Assembly: GCA_942492635.1 (NCBI GenBank)
Contig: CALOFP010000002.1
Coordinates: 1 to 64,000, forward strand
Direction: 5' to 3'
Origin: CALOFP01 sp942492635
Lineage (GTDB): Bacteria; UBP6; UBA1177; CALOFP01
Length of the DNA stretch: 64,000 nt
Shown here: positions 23,729 to 32,431 of the stretch, in pieces
How the letters are laid out: every line of letters starts with the position of its first letter
Position numbering within the stretch: position 1 is the stretch's first letter
Notes under the pieces: model-generated
Told to the model about the DNA's origin: nothing
The model's input: only the letters and a program-made list of their open reading frames with translations
Databases searched by the model: none
Translations under genes and position numbers: made by a program

Positions 23729-24703
23729 TTATCGCTCCCTTTTTGCGCCGGACGGGATAAATTTGAAAAGTAAAAACAGTAGAATTCCGAGAAAAAGCGG
23801 AATCTGAAAACGTTCGTCGTAAAGCGATATCTGTTTCTCCTCCATTTTCATCCTGTTTTTGAAGGTTGAAACAAAGTGGGCCAGTGATTCTCCTTTTTCA
23901 ACTCGTTGGGCCTTGAGTTGATCAACGCAGCGCTCGAAGAATTCACGTTTCTGTTTTGAGATGACCATTTCGCCCTTCTCTGTTCGCAGGTAATTCTCTC
24001 CCACTTTAATCGGAGCTCCTTCCGGAGAACCAAGTGGCAGAACGGCGAGGCGAATACGTTCTTTCTCCAGAATATTTTTTATGTGGGAAAAATCCATTCC
24101 GGGATCTTCACCGTCGGAGATGAGAACGATCAGCCTGTCCGTTCCGTCGGGACTAGATTTTAGTGTCTCAACGGCAAGATCGAATGCGGAAACAAGGGAG
24201 CTTCCGGGATCGTTAATTATTCCGGGCCTCAACGTCGAAAGTAATGCAAAGGCCGTGTTGTAGTCGGATGTGAGTGGCAGCTGGAGAAATGCGCTTCCTG
24301 CAAAGGGAACAAGGGCAATTCTGTCTCCCTTGAGTTCGGAAATCGCGTCGATTACAAGTTGTCGGCCCTTTTCATACCTGGGTCCTTCCTCGTCTTCCGC
24401 CAGCATCGAGAGGCTGACATCAAAAAGGAATGCCATATTTATTCCTTCGGATTCCAGATGCACTTCGGCGTGGCCCATCTGGGGGCGTGCTGCTGCAAAT
24501 GTAAGAAAAAGCAGAGAAAAGAAGAGGAGAATTCTTTTGAGCCAGATGTTTCTAATAGAGATGTTGATGATCTCCTTCTGTTGTGATGTGCTGAAATTGT
24601 TTAAGAATTTGTCCCTCATCCTTGATGCGACGGCGAAAAAAACTATCAGCAGCGGGATCCACAGAAAAACAAAAAGGAGTATATAGCTGTTGTAGAGTCT
24701 CAT
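23729..24703 (-). CDS. BatB-like membrane protein with von Willebrand factor A domain
   Basis: 324 residues from the ATG at 24703, with GGAG just upstream. Two N-terminal membrane segments (about 5-27 and 57-75) and one near the C-terminus flank a VWA domain with an intact MIDAS: DVSLSM, a Thr in LPLTSDYN and ISDGED. This matches BatA/BatB of aerotolerance operons, in which the VWA domain sits on the periplasmic side with a metal-dependent ligand site. First gene of batB-batC-batD-batE-bamD-like-lipoprotein. A second VWA gene, batA, lies about 12 kb away in the moxR operon. Confidence 0.85.
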   Translation of the reverse strand: MRLYNSYILLFVFLWIPLLIVFFAVASRMRDKFLNNFSTSQQKEIINISIRNIWLKRILLFFSLLFLTFAAARPQMGHAEVHLESEGINMAFLFDVSLSMLAEDEEGPRYEKGRQLVIDAISELKGDRIALVPFAGSAFLQLPLTSDYNTAFALLSTLRPGIINDPGSSLVSAFDLAVETLKSSPDGTDRLIVLISDGEDPGMDFSHIKNILEKERIRLAVLPLGSPEGAPIKVGENYLRTEKGEMVISKQKREFFERCVDQLKAQRVEKGESLAHFVSTFKNRMKMEEKQISLYDERFQIPLFLGILLFLLFKFIPSGAKRER

Positions 24704-24926
24704 AAAAGCTCCAGTCAAACTGTCCGGTATCACAACAGGTTCGGGGGAAAAAATATTCCCGGGAACCTCCCTCTTTTTACTGGAGAGTAAAGAATACTCA
24801 AGAAAAATTCGTTTAAGACTGTTCTGTAATGTGCAAAAAATCATATTTTGTGGGAGCAATTCGATTTCTTTTAATGATGGTAAAAAACTGACAACGGGAC
24901 AACCTTCGGCTTTTGTATACTATTTC

Positions 24927-24955
24927 TTGCCAATAGATGGCTTTTTCAATACTAT
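24927..24955 (+). promoter_or_regulatory. Candidate promoter of ribE
   Basis: TTGCCA (24927-24932), 17-nt spacer, TACTAT (24950-24955). The leader would be only about 23 nt, too short for an FMN riboswitch, and none of its conserved elements are seen. Confidence 0.4.
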
Positions 24956-24984
24956 TCACGGGTCATTACGATCAGGAGAAACCG

Positions 24985-25611
24985 ATGTTTACGGGAATTA
25001 TTGAGTGTTTCGCGAAAATAAAAAAGATTAAGAAATCGGGATCGGAGGGACTTATCGAAATAGAAAATCCCTTCGGAAACGAAATTAAGGCCGGAGATTC
25101 CATTGCTGTGGACGGAGTATGCCTCACTGTGGAGACTTTCGACAGCGATTCGATGACCTTTTTCATCAGCCGTTCCTCCCTCCAAAAGACCATAGCCGGA
25201 GATTACAGGTCGGGTACCTTGGTCAATCTGGAGCGGGCTTTGCAGTACAACGGGCGGCTGGACGGACACATTGTGACCGGGCATGTGGATAACGTGGCGA
25301 GCGTACGAAATGTGAGGAGAATCGGTAAAGGTGTGGAATTCACCGTGGATCTCAAACCGGAATTTTCCTCACTTGTTGTGGATAGGGGATCGGTGGCGCT
25401 GAACGGCATCAGCTTGACAATCGCCACTCTTACCGGCGACGGATTTACTATTTCCCTCATTCCCGAAAGTATGGAGCGGACTACTTTCGCAGAGGGAATC
25501 AGGGCGGGAATGAAGTTAAATGTTGAGTACGATATTCTCGGAAAGTATGTTGCGAGACAGCTCTCGGGAAGATCGTCAGGAGTTGACAATTCAATGCTGG
25601 AGATGTTGTGA
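24985..25611 (+). CDS. ribE: Riboflavin synthase alpha chain
   Basis: 208 residues from the ATG at 24985 (AGGAG upstream; an earlier in-frame ATG at 24937 lacks a site). Two homologous lumazine-binding halves are visible: MFTGIIE...DGVCLTVE near residues 1-50 and GHIVTGHVDNVA...LNGISLTIA near 90-150. The enzyme dismutates 6,7-dimethyl-8-ribityllumazine to riboflavin. It heads a plus-strand set with the antiporter and S49 genes. ribD is 9 kb away and no ribA/B or ribH is in the window, so the pathway is dispersed. Confidence 0.93.
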   Translation: MFTGIIECFAKIKKIKKSGSEGLIEIENPFGNEIKAGDSIAVDGVCLTVETFDSDSMTFFISRSSLQKTIAGDYRSGTLVNLERALQYNGRLDGHIVTGHVDNVASVRNVRRIGKGVEFTVDLKPEFSSLVVDRGSVALNGISLTIATLTGDGFTISLIPESMERTTFAEGIRAGMKLNVEYDILGKYVARQLSGRSSGVDNSMLEML

Positions 25612-26579
25612 TGACTGCTATATTGATCAAGTTTACTGTCTGTGCTTTGCTTGTAGTTTTTTTCGGATGGAAGTTATCCATCTATGCTGAGAAAATGGCA
25701 GAGGTGAAGGGGCTCGGAAAAGGTCTTGTCGGATTCGTTCTTCTCGGATTCGCCACCTCGCTTCCGGAGCTGATCACCACGGTTTCGTCCGTCGCACTTC
25801 TCGACAACTCAGATCTCGGTGCGGGAAATATTCTGGGAAGCAACAACGCAAATATGTTTATTCTTTTTATTTCGCTTGTGACTGCAGCAACGCTTTTCAA
25901 GAAAAATGTTATGGACCGGGAGAATCTCGTATCCCTTTCCATGTTTTTCATAATGCTGACGGTTTTCTTTTTCGGACTTGTACTTTCCGGCGGACCTATG
26001 ATTGCGGGAAAATCCCTCTTCGGTGCTGTTCTCATTCTCTTTTTCTTTCTCAGTATTGTCGCTCTCAGGAATACGAATAAGGAAGAGACAGAGGAAGTTT
26101 CCGAAAAGGGAACTTTGCCATTTCATTTCTACTTTTTCCTCGGGTTTTTCCTTGTCGCCCTCGTCGGCGTCAGTTATGAACTTTCCGTTGTCGTCGATGA
26201 GCTTGCCAAGATTACGGGATGGAACAGCACTTCCGTCGGTGCGCTCTTTCTTGCATGGGCGACCTCGTTACCTGAGCTTGTCGTAACCGTATCGGCAATG
26301 GTTCTGGGTGCTTCTGAGATGGGGATAGGAAATATTACGGGGAGCAACATTTTCAACCTGATGATTCTCGGTGTTGCGGACATTTTTTCCAAACCGGGAA
26401 ACACAGTTTTCAAGATGAATGAAAAGCTGCTTTTCCTAACGGCCCTTCTCTACATTCTCTCGTCCGCTCTCTTCTACATGCTCTCCGTGAAACAGCTTAA
26501 GAAAATCTTTGGGATTTCCGTGCTCCCTGTTATAATGTGCGCGCTTTATATCATGGGAATGGTTACTATCTTTCAATAG
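25611..26579 (+). CDS. Sodium/calcium antiporter (CaCA superfamily, YrbG-like)
   Basis: 322 residues from the ATG at 25611 (overlapping the ribE stop); the GTG at 25608 is an alternative. Ten or so membrane segments in two repeats, each with an alpha motif: GFATSLPELITTVSS...GNILGSNNANM and AWATSLPELVVTVSA...GNITGSNIFNLM. These are the cation-binding repeats of Ca2+/Na+ exchangers. Inner membrane; probably calcium export, although the exact ion is not certain. Confidence 0.9.
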   Translation: MTAILIKFTVCALLVVFFGWKLSIYAEKMAEVKGLGKGLVGFVLLGFATSLPELITTVSSVALLDNSDLGAGNILGSNNANMFILFISLVTAATLFKKNVMDRENLVSLSMFFIMLTVFFFGLVLSGGPMIAGKSLFGAVLILFFFLSIVALRNTNKEETEEVSEKGTLPFHFYFFLGFFLVALVGVSYELSVVVDELAKITGWNSTSVGALFLAWATSLPELVVTVSAMVLGASEMGIGNITGSNIFNLMILGVADIFSKPGNTVFKMNEKLLFLTALLYILSSALFYMLSVKQLKKIFGISVLPVIMCALYIMGMVTIFQ

Positions 26580-26588
26580 CGTGGGTTC

Positions 26589-27434
26589 ATGGCAAAACGC
26601 ACATCCTTTCGGGCAATCATTTTTTTTCTTGCACTTTTTTTTATTTTCTACATGTTTTTTCGCTCGTTTGTGCAGATGACTGCTCCCGATGCATACAGTT
26701 CAAACACCGTTCTTTCCGTAGGGATTGTCTCTGTTGATGGGCTGATACTGTCGTCTAAAGAGATTTTGGGGAGGCTCAACGACTTTGATAAACGTCGCGA
26801 TATTGATGTGATTTTGCTGAGAATCAACTCTTCAGGAGGGGCTGTCGCCCCGAGTCAGGAAATATTTGATGCGATAAGAGGGATTGCAAAGAGGGTTGTT
26901 GTCTCGATCGGGGCAACGGCTACGGGAAGCGGGTACTACGTTGCCTCAGCCGGTGATCTTGTTTTTGCCGTTAGGGGTTCCGTTGTCGGTGGAATCGGCC
27001 GGGTCACAAGATTGACTGTAGGAAATATAAAATCACATCTCTTTTCTTCGAATTCAAAAGTAAAAGCTGTTGATTCCGATCGTTCCGACCCCGTTGGAGA
27101 GGAATTGAGCTCCCAGTTTGTTGCGGATGTGGCAACAGCCAGGAAAATCGCGGTGGAAGATATGGAACCATTATCCGGTGGAAAACTCTTTTCAGGTTCA
27201 ACTGCGAAAAGAAACAAACTTGTCGACGGTGTCGGCGGATTGGATGACGCACTGAAGAGTGTTCTGGATAAGTGGGGCGATGGGAAGAAGAGTTTCAGGC
27301 TGGTCTATCCGGAGAAAAAGAGAGGGTTGAACGATATTATCGAAATTCTTCACAAAGGTGGGGAATCCGTCATAAAGAAGCAAAGTTTGAATGCAGGTTA
27401 TTACTATCTTCCAACGGAGGTGTCGTCGTTATGA
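26589..27434 (+). CDS. S49 family (SppA-like) membrane protein, possibly inactive
   Basis: 281 residues: one N-terminal membrane segment (about 8-28) and a ClpP/crotonase-like domain typical of signal peptide peptidase A (LLRINSSGGAVAPSQEIFDAI; GSGYYVASAGD; VVGGIG). By eye alignment the nucleophile serine of the usual SGGYY motif is replaced: the sequence reads TGSGYYVA, so Gly113 falls at that position with Ser114 next to it. The usual catalytic lysine region (K-D-x-x-SP) reads VDSDRSDP. It may be a pseudo-protease or have a shifted active site. Overlaps the next gene by 4 nt. Confidence 0.75.
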   Translation: MAKRTSFRAIIFFLALFFIFYMFFRSFVQMTAPDAYSSNTVLSVGIVSVDGLILSSKEILGRLNDFDKRRDIDVILLRINSSGGAVAPSQEIFDAIRGIAKRVVVSIGATATGSGYYVASAGDLVFAVRGSVVGGIGRVTRLTVGNIKSHLFSSNSKVKAVDSDRSDPVGEELSSQFVADVATARKIAVEDMEPLSGGKLFSGSTAKRNKLVDGVGGLDDALKSVLDKWGDGKKSFRLVYPEKKRGLNDIIEILHKGGESVIKKQSLNAGYYYLPTEVSSL

Positions 27435-27850
27435 GTTTTGTTCGAAAACTGGTGTTTATATTTCTTCTGGCTCTTGTTGCCATCGTCGTACTCTTCTTTT
27501 CTCAGAGGAACAGTGCGGAGGTGAGCATAGATTTTTATTTTACCCAGGTTGAATCAATTTCAGTATGGTTTCTTACATTTGTTTCAGTTCTCGCAGGATC
27601 TCTCGTGACTGTAGTGGTTCTCTTTTTCGATATCCTGAGAGTCAACATGAATCAGAGAAAGCTCCGGAAAGAGAATAAACGGTTGAAAAGAGAGCTTGAT
27701 TCTCTTAAAGCTGAAGCATCTTCAGTAAGAGACAGTTCGGATGACACCCTCCAGATTGAACATCGAGGGGATGACGATTTCAATTCTGAAAAAGATTCCA
27801 CTGAGGAAAACAGTGGAGAATATGAGGGAGAAAAGGATGAAAATCTGTAA
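27431..27850 (+). CDS. LapA-domain (DUF1049) inner-membrane protein
   Basis: 139 residues with two membrane segments (about 6-23 and 42-66) flanking a short FSQRNSAEVSIDFYF loop, then a coiled coil (about 72-95) and an acidic tail. This is the layout of LapA/YciS-type proteins, which help lipopolysaccharide assembly in Escherichia coli; the role here is inferred. The ATG at 27431 overlaps the S49 stop, and the 3' end overlaps the next gene by 14 nt. Confidence 0.75.
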   Translation: MSFVRKLVFIFLLALVAIVVLFFSQRNSAEVSIDFYFTQVESISVWFLTFVSVLAGSLVTVVVLFFDILRVNMNQRKLRKENKRLKRELDSLKAEASSVRDSSDDTLQIEHRGDDDFNSEKDSTEENSGEYEGEKDENL

Positions 27851-28379
27851 TGTTTTTCTTCTTTTGACTTTCATTTTTTCTCTCCAATCCTGCGTAACTG
27901 TAAGGGAAAACGGATCGGAGCGAAAAGAGGTTGGAGCAGACTCAGCAGAAGTTTCTTCTGCTGAGGAAAAGCTGGAAAAGGATTTTGAGAAGATTGTTCT
28001 TCGCCCCAGAGACGGAGGTGAGGCTGTGAGGCTTTCCGAGATTGCTGCAGGAAGGCCGGTACTTCTCGATTTCACGGCCTCATGGTGCAAGCCCTGTGGT
28101 GAACTGACTGGACGTCTCAATTCGTTGAAGAAAAAGTATTTCGCCGAGAATGTTCTCTTCCTGATGATCCTGGGTAAAGCGGATCAGCTCGATGCAGATC
28201 ACCCTGAACCCGATTTTCCCATCTATTCAGCTGTCGATCTGCCGACATCTCTCGCCGGAAACGGCGTCTATCCTCGTACTCTTATTTTCGACAAAGAGGG
28301 GAATATCGTTTCCGACACTGAGGGGCTCTTTCCCTCAATGCTCTACTACGGGGTTCTTTCCGACCTTGTCACTCAGTAA
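27837..28379 (+). CDS. Thioredoxin-fold lipoprotein (TlpA-like)
   Basis: 180 residues from the ATG at 27837 (GGGAG upstream). Lipoprotein signal peptide with lipobox LQSC. A thioredoxin-like domain carries the redox motif WCKPC (in LLDFTASWCKPCGELTGRL) and a cis-proline region near GVYPRTLIFD. Probably a membrane-anchored periplasmic disulfide reductase or oxidoreductase. Substrate unknown. Its 3' end overlaps the 3' end of the convergent PilZ gene by 11 nt. Confidence 0.8.
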   Translation: MKICNVFLLLTFIFSLQSCVTVRENGSERKEVGADSAEVSSAEEKLEKDFEKIVLRPRDGGEAVRLSEIAAGRPVLLDFTASWCKPCGELTGRLNSLKKKYFAENVLFLMILGKADQLDADHPEPDFPIYSAVDLPTSLAGNGVYPRTLIFDKEGNIVSDTEGLFPSMLYYGVLSDLVTQ

Positions 28380-29070
28380 ACCAGTCTTCTGAAATGATTG
28401 TGTTGAGAGCCGCCTCCAGTCTTCTGTGATCCGGAGGGAAGAGGCGTGTGAACTTAAGACCTATTCCAAAAAAATCGTCCCGTTGTTCGGTGTGAACAAC
28501 TACTGTTTCGGAGGTGATCGTCCTGTCGGAATTTGGAATTCGAAATTCGACAGTAAGAGCTGTGCCTACGGGGTGGCTTGTCGGGCAGAGGAGATAGATT
28601 CCGTTGAGAGAGAGATTTTTTGAGGGAAAGTAGCTTTTCTGGTCTGAAATATTCTTGATCCAGAGGGGAACATGAATTCTCTTTCTGTTGCGTTTTTCTT
28701 TTTTCAGAGTATCGGGGAGGGTCGTCGCGTCGTCGCTGTGGAACCATGATTCGACAACAAGTGAATCGACAGCATCGGAGAGTTTCTTATAGTCCTTCTT
28801 GGAAAGGCCAAGGAAGTGGGTATGAAGGGCGAAATCTTCGTGCCGCTTTTCGGAGTAGACAACTTCAACCTTGCACCTGACGGTGTGGTCTGTAGTTGGA
28901 ATTGTAAACTCCACTGTAAGCTGCTCTCCAGCCTCGTGGGCAGATTTTGTCAGGATGAGCATTCCTCCCTTGCCTATATCCGCTGTGCTGGCGTAAAAGT
29001 GCCTGCTCCCTTCGATCGATTTAAGTCTTACCGTTGTGGAAATTCGCGCCTTGGTTCTCTTCTCTTTCAT
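28369..29070 (-). CDS. Tandem PilZ-domain protein
   Basis: 233 residues with two PilZ domains. The first (about 5-110) has a degenerate RxxxR-like segment KARISTTVR and DIGKGG; the second (about 127-230) has RNRKRIHVPL and NLSLNG in place of DxSxxG. The PilZ fold binds cyclic di-GMP; the second domain has the better arginine motif. Cytoplasmic. It lies alone, converging on the thioredoxin-like gene. GGGAGGG precedes the ATG. Confidence 0.75.
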   Translation of the reverse strand: MKEKRTKARISTTVRLKSIEGSRHFYASTADIGKGGMLILTKSAHEAGEQLTVEFTIPTTDHTVRCKVEVVYSEKRHEDFALHTHFLGLSKKDYKKLSDAVDSLVVESWFHSDDATTLPDTLKKEKRNRKRIHVPLWIKNISDQKSYFPSKNLSLNGIYLLCPTSHPVGTALTVEFRIPNSDRTITSETVVVHTEQRDDFFGIGLKFTRLFPPDHRRLEAALNTIISEDWFTE

Positions 29071-29439
29071 AAGTCCCTCCCTATCCTTTGGTCGAATAGT
29101 AGAATTGTATCACCCTCGAAAAGAAAGTCTATTCATGAGAAGTGGTTTCAAGACGCTCAATGTCTGAGAAGAGTAGATTCAAGGAGGGGCGGTAAGAAAA
29201 ACAAAGCTGTGAGCTGAGCTGAGGATGATAAAAAATACTAATTTGAACAAGGGGTTGACTAGAGGCCTGTGCTGGAGGGTAAAGGTTCTTTTTCCTGTGG
29301 AATTTTTATGTCGGGAAAATAGTCGTTAGCTTGTAATGTTCTGATATTTTAGAGGATATCTTTTGCGAAACAATAATTTCTTGACTTATAAAAACCGCTT
29401 CATATAATTAACGCGATTTTTGTTTTATGGGACCGCTCT
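29071..29439. other. Divergent intergenic region upstream of ffh
   Basis: About 370 nt between the double-PilZ gene and ffh. It holds the ffh promoter (29381-29408). I looked for a 4.5S/SRP RNA here because it precedes ffh and found no GGAAGCAGCC-type core. Nothing else is supported. Confidence 0.6.
29381..29408 (+). promoter_or_regulatory. Promoter of the ffh-rplS operon
   Basis: TTGACT (29381-29386), 16-nt spacer, perfect TATAAT (29403-29408), giving a leader of about 25 nt before ffh. Confidence 0.7.
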
Positions 29440-30780
29440 ATGTTTGAACAGCTAACCGATAAGCTTGACAGTACATTCAAAAAGTTGCGTGGGCTGGGTA
29501 AGCTCACCGAAGATAACATCAAGGCAGCCGTGCGCGAACTCAAGCTCAGCTTGCTTGAGGCAGACGTCAACTACAAGGTCGTAAAAGAGGTTGTAGGGAA
29601 GGTCAAGGAGCGTGCAATCGGCGCCGAAGTAATGAAAAGTGTTTCTCCCGGTCAACAGTTCGTCAAGATCTTTCACGACGAAATGGTTGAAATGCTTGGT
29701 GCGGGTGATCACTCCCTGAATTTGAATGTCAAGCCGCCGGCAGTTGTGCTCATGGCAGGTCTTCAGGGTTGTGGTAAGACAACGACTTCCGCGAAACTTG
29801 CCAACTACCTGAAGAAGAAGATGAAAAAGCGTCCTCTTCTTGTTCCCGCCGACGTCTATCGCCCTGCCGCTATCGATCAGCTTAAAAAGCTTGCAGGGTC
29901 AATAGGTGTTGACGTCTTTGACTCAACACCTGACATGGATCCCGTCGATATTTCCAAGCAGGCAGTCGAGTACGCTAAGAATATGGCTCTCGATGTTGTG
30001 ATTCTCGATACCGCAGGTCGTCTCCAGATCGATTCCACCCTCATGGATGAGATCGAAAATATTAGAAAAGAGGTTGGCCCTTCAGAAGTTCTCTTCGTGG
30101 CCGATGCGATGACTGGACAGGATGCCGTTAACGTTGCCAAGGAGTTTCACGACAGACTGGGTCTCACCGGTGTCGTTCTTACGAAGATGGACGGTGATGC
30201 ACGTGGAGGTGCGGCTCTTTCCATCAAGGCGGTAACCGACGCACCTGTGAAGTTTGTCGGTGTCGGCGAGAAGATAGACGGATTTGAACTTTTTCATCCC
30301 GAGCGTGTCGTAAGTCGTATAGTAGGAATGGGCGATGTAATGACCCTCGTGGAGAAGGCTCAGGAAGCTATAGATCACAGTGAGGCAGAGCGTCTTCAAA
30401 AAAAGATGCAGCACAACTCCTTTGATCTGGAGGATTTCCTTTCCCAGATGAAGATGATGAAGAAGATGGGCCCGATGGAAGATATGCTCGGAATGCTTCC
30501 GGGTGTCGGAAAGGAGCTCAAGAAAGTTAAGGGAAAGGTTGATTTTGAAAAGGAACTCAAGAAAATAGAGGCGATCATATTTTCCATGACCAAGGTGGAG
30601 AGAAAGAAACCCGAACTGTTGAACGCGTCGCGACGCAGACGTATTGCCGACGGAAGCGGTACCCAGGTCAAGGATGTGAACTCCTTTATCAAGCAGTACC
30701 TTGAAATGAAAAAGATGATGAAGAAAATAAATAAACTCGGTCTCGGATCGATAATGAAGAAATTGAAAGGATTTCAATAA
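29440..30780 (+). CDS. ffh: Signal recognition particle protein Ffh
   Basis: 446 residues: N-terminal helical bundle, GTPase domain with GLQGCGKTTTSAKLA, DTAGRLQID and TKMDGDARGG, then a methionine-rich M domain that binds 4.5S RNA and signal sequences. Full length for the family. Delivers nascent membrane and secreted proteins to FtsY and the translocon. First gene of a conserved block with rpsP, khpA, rimM, trmD and rplS. Confidence 0.97.
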   Translation: MFEQLTDKLDSTFKKLRGLGKLTEDNIKAAVRELKLSLLEADVNYKVVKEVVGKVKERAIGAEVMKSVSPGQQFVKIFHDEMVEMLGAGDHSLNLNVKPPAVVLMAGLQGCGKTTTSAKLANYLKKKMKKRPLLVPADVYRPAAIDQLKKLAGSIGVDVFDSTPDMDPVDISKQAVEYAKNMALDVVILDTAGRLQIDSTLMDEIENIRKEVGPSEVLFVADAMTGQDAVNVAKEFHDRLGLTGVVLTKMDGDARGGAALSIKAVTDAPVKFVGVGEKIDGFELFHPERVVSRIVGMGDVMTLVEKAQEAIDHSEAERLQKKMQHNSFDLEDFLSQMKMMKKMGPMEDMLGMLPGVGKELKKVKGKVDFEKELKKIEAIIFSMTKVERKKPELLNASRRRRIADGSGTQVKDVNSFIKQYLEMKKMMKKINKLGLGSIMKKLKGFQ

Positions 30781-30807
30781 ACCAGTATATATGGAGGAAT
30801 ATTTAGG

Positions 30808-31044
30808 ATGAGTGTAGCAATCAGACTTAGCCGTGGTGGACAGAAGAAAAAACCTTTCTATCGTATAATCGCTGTTGACAGCAGAAAGAAAAGAGACAGC
30901 GCTTTCCTTGATAAGATCGGTTACTACGATCCATGCAAAGAACCGGCAGTTGTTGAAATTGACAAGGAAAAGCTTGAGAAGTGGCTTGGAAACGGAGCTC
31001 AGCTTTCCGATACAGTCAAAAGCCTTATAAGGAAGGTGAAATAG
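30808..31044 (+). CDS. rpsP: 30S ribosomal protein S16
   Basis: 78 residues, typical length, starting VAIRLSRGGQKKKPFYRIIAVDSRKKRD, the family signature. Part of the 30S subunit. A GGAGG site lies before the ATG. Follows ffh by 27 nt. Confidence 0.97.
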   Translation: MSVAIRLSRGGQKKKPFYRIIAVDSRKKRDSAFLDKIGYYDPCKEPAVVEIDKEKLEKWLGNGAQLSDTVKSLIRKVK

Positions 31045-31071
31045 TCATAACTCTTTTGGAGGAGGATTCAC

Positions 31072-31302
31072 ATGAAAGCTTTGGTTGAACACATCGTCAG
31101 TCAGCTGGTCGATAATCCTGAGGCGATATCCGTCGATGAGATCGATGGTGAGCGTACATCTGTAATAGAACTCAGGGTTGCCAAAGAAGACCTCGGAAAG
31201 GTAATCGGAAAAGAGGGCCGGATTGCAAAGGCTATCCGCGTGATCTTGAGCGCCGCCACCAGCAAGGAACGCAAGAAAAGCGTTCTGGAGATCATTGAGT
31301 AG
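31072..31302 (+). CDS. khpA: KH-domain RNA-binding protein KhpA
   Basis: 76 residues, a single type II KH domain with the GKEGRIAKAIR loop (GxxG). The protein usually lies between rpsP and rimM in this operon and works with KhpB in RNA binding. Strong GGAGGAGG ribosome-binding site. Confidence 0.93.
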   Translation: MKALVEHIVSQLVDNPEAISVDEIDGERTSVIELRVAKEDLGKVIGKEGRIAKAIRVILSAATSKERKKSVLEIIE

Positions 31303-31314
31303 ACTCCCATACCG

Positions 31315-31764
31315 ATGAGAAAAGTTGGAAAATTCACAAGGGTCCTTCGAAAGAACGGCACAATTCTCTTGAAGCCGTATTTCAAGGACTCTATTTTTTT
31401 GTCGGACATCAGGCATCTTTTTCATGCCGAGTTCGGAACCGAATTCGCTATTCGGCGTATCATTAAATGTTCTCAGGGTTTTCATGTTCAGTTCTCGGAG
31501 GTTAGCTCCTGGCGTCAGGCTGAATACTTCGTCGGGGAAGAGTTCGCTCTTCCGGAGGTGGAGGTCGAAGGTCGGAGTATAGACCTGCTTTTGGGAATGG
31601 ATGTTTACCGGGGGGACAGATGTGTCGGCAAGGCGATGGGTTTCACACCGACTCCCGATTACTTTCTTCTCTCCATCAGGGGGGAGGACGAGGTGATTGT
31701 TCCTTTTACGGAGCACTTCGTAGTTGTTGAAAAGGACCGAATTAATCTTCTGAGGGATTTTTAG
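31315..31764 (+). CDS. rimM: Ribosome maturation factor RimM
   Basis: 149 residues, slightly shorter than the usual 165-180. N-terminal RimM barrel (VGKFTRVLRKNGTILLKPYF, with divergent G motif) and C-terminal PRC-barrel-like domain (LLGMDVYRGDRCVGKAMG; EVIVPFTEHFVVVEKDRI). Helps mature the 30S head by binding S19. Its last base overlaps the first base of the next gene. Confidence 0.88.
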   Translation: MRKVGKFTRVLRKNGTILLKPYFKDSIFLSDIRHLFHAEFGTEFAIRRIIKCSQGFHVQFSEVSSWRQAEYFVGEEFALPEVEVEGRSIDLLLGMDVYRGDRCVGKAMGFTPTPDYFLLSIRGEDEVIVPFTEHFVVVEKDRINLLRDF

Positions 31765-32429
31765 TGCGAATTGATCTTGTTGCTTCAGCTGTCGACAGGT
31801 GCCGGTCTGTTGTTGACTCGGTGTCGATCGGATCGAATTCCATCGATCTTGCCGAATCAATTCATATCCATGATCTTCGAAAATTTCTTGCGGAAAGAGA
31901 CGGAAACGGAATGCGGATTCCTTATGGAGGCGGTGACGTGCCGGTCATGACCCCCGATCCGCTTCATCGATGTTTCAGCTCTTTTCCGAAAAAGGAGAAG
32001 TGTCGGACTGTTATTTTATCCAACCGTGGAAAAATACTTTCGAAAAAGCTTCTTTCAGACTTGAAGAAGGCCGACCAGGTGATTCTGATCTGTTCTTCTG
32101 CTCAGATCGATCAGAGATTCATCAATACGGTCAGTGCCGAGGAAATTTCTCTCGGAGATTTTACCGTTTCTTTTGCCGAATCAGCCCTTCTTCCCTTTCT
32201 TGACGCGCTTTTCGCGGATCAGACCTGTTCGGATCTGCTTCCCCCGGATTACTATTCCGGACCGCGCCTTTTTCAGGGAGAGAAGATCCCAAAAGTTCTT
32301 CAGGGTGGAAACGGCGAGAAAATCAGTCGATGGCGCACTGCGAACTCACTTGAGAGAACCCTTTCCGCAAGACCGGAGACTCTACGGAATATTGATCCCG
32401 ATCTTTTTACGGATTTTATTGAGAGTTGA
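31764..32429 (+). CDS. trmD: Divergent TrmD-like SPOUT protein
   Basis: 221 residues. Position and two segments identify it: HDLRKFLA...PYGGGDVPVM near the N-terminus and VLQGGNGEKISRWR near the C-terminus. Key enzyme motifs are changed: the cofactor-knot CGRYEGIDERV of Escherichia coli TrmD reads CSSAQIDQRF here, SIGDYVLSGGEL reads SLGDFTVSFAES, and the RFIPGVLG segment with the catalytic arginine is missing. TrmD methylates G37 of tRNA at N1, normally essential. This copy may be inactive, altered in specificity, or complemented by another enzyme. Starts at GTG, overlapping rimM. Confidence 0.8.
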   Translation: MRIDLVASAVDRCRSVVDSVSIGSNSIDLAESIHIHDLRKFLAERDGNGMRIPYGGGDVPVMTPDPLHRCFSSFPKKEKCRTVILSNRGKILSKKLLSDLKKADQVILICSSAQIDQRFINTVSAEEISLGDFTVSFAESALLPFLDALFADQTCSDLLPPDYYSGPRLFQGEKIPKVLQGGNGEKISRWRTANSLERTLSARPETLRNIDPDLFTDFIES

Positions 32430-32431
32430 TT

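Noticed and set aside
24985..25611. Possible FMN riboswitch at ribE or ribD
   Set aside because: The leader before ribE is about 23 nt and ribD follows the exported-protein gene directly; no RFN element is visible.
29071..29439. 4.5S/SRP RNA upstream of ffh
   Set aside because: No conserved GGAAGCAGCC-type core or hairpin was found.
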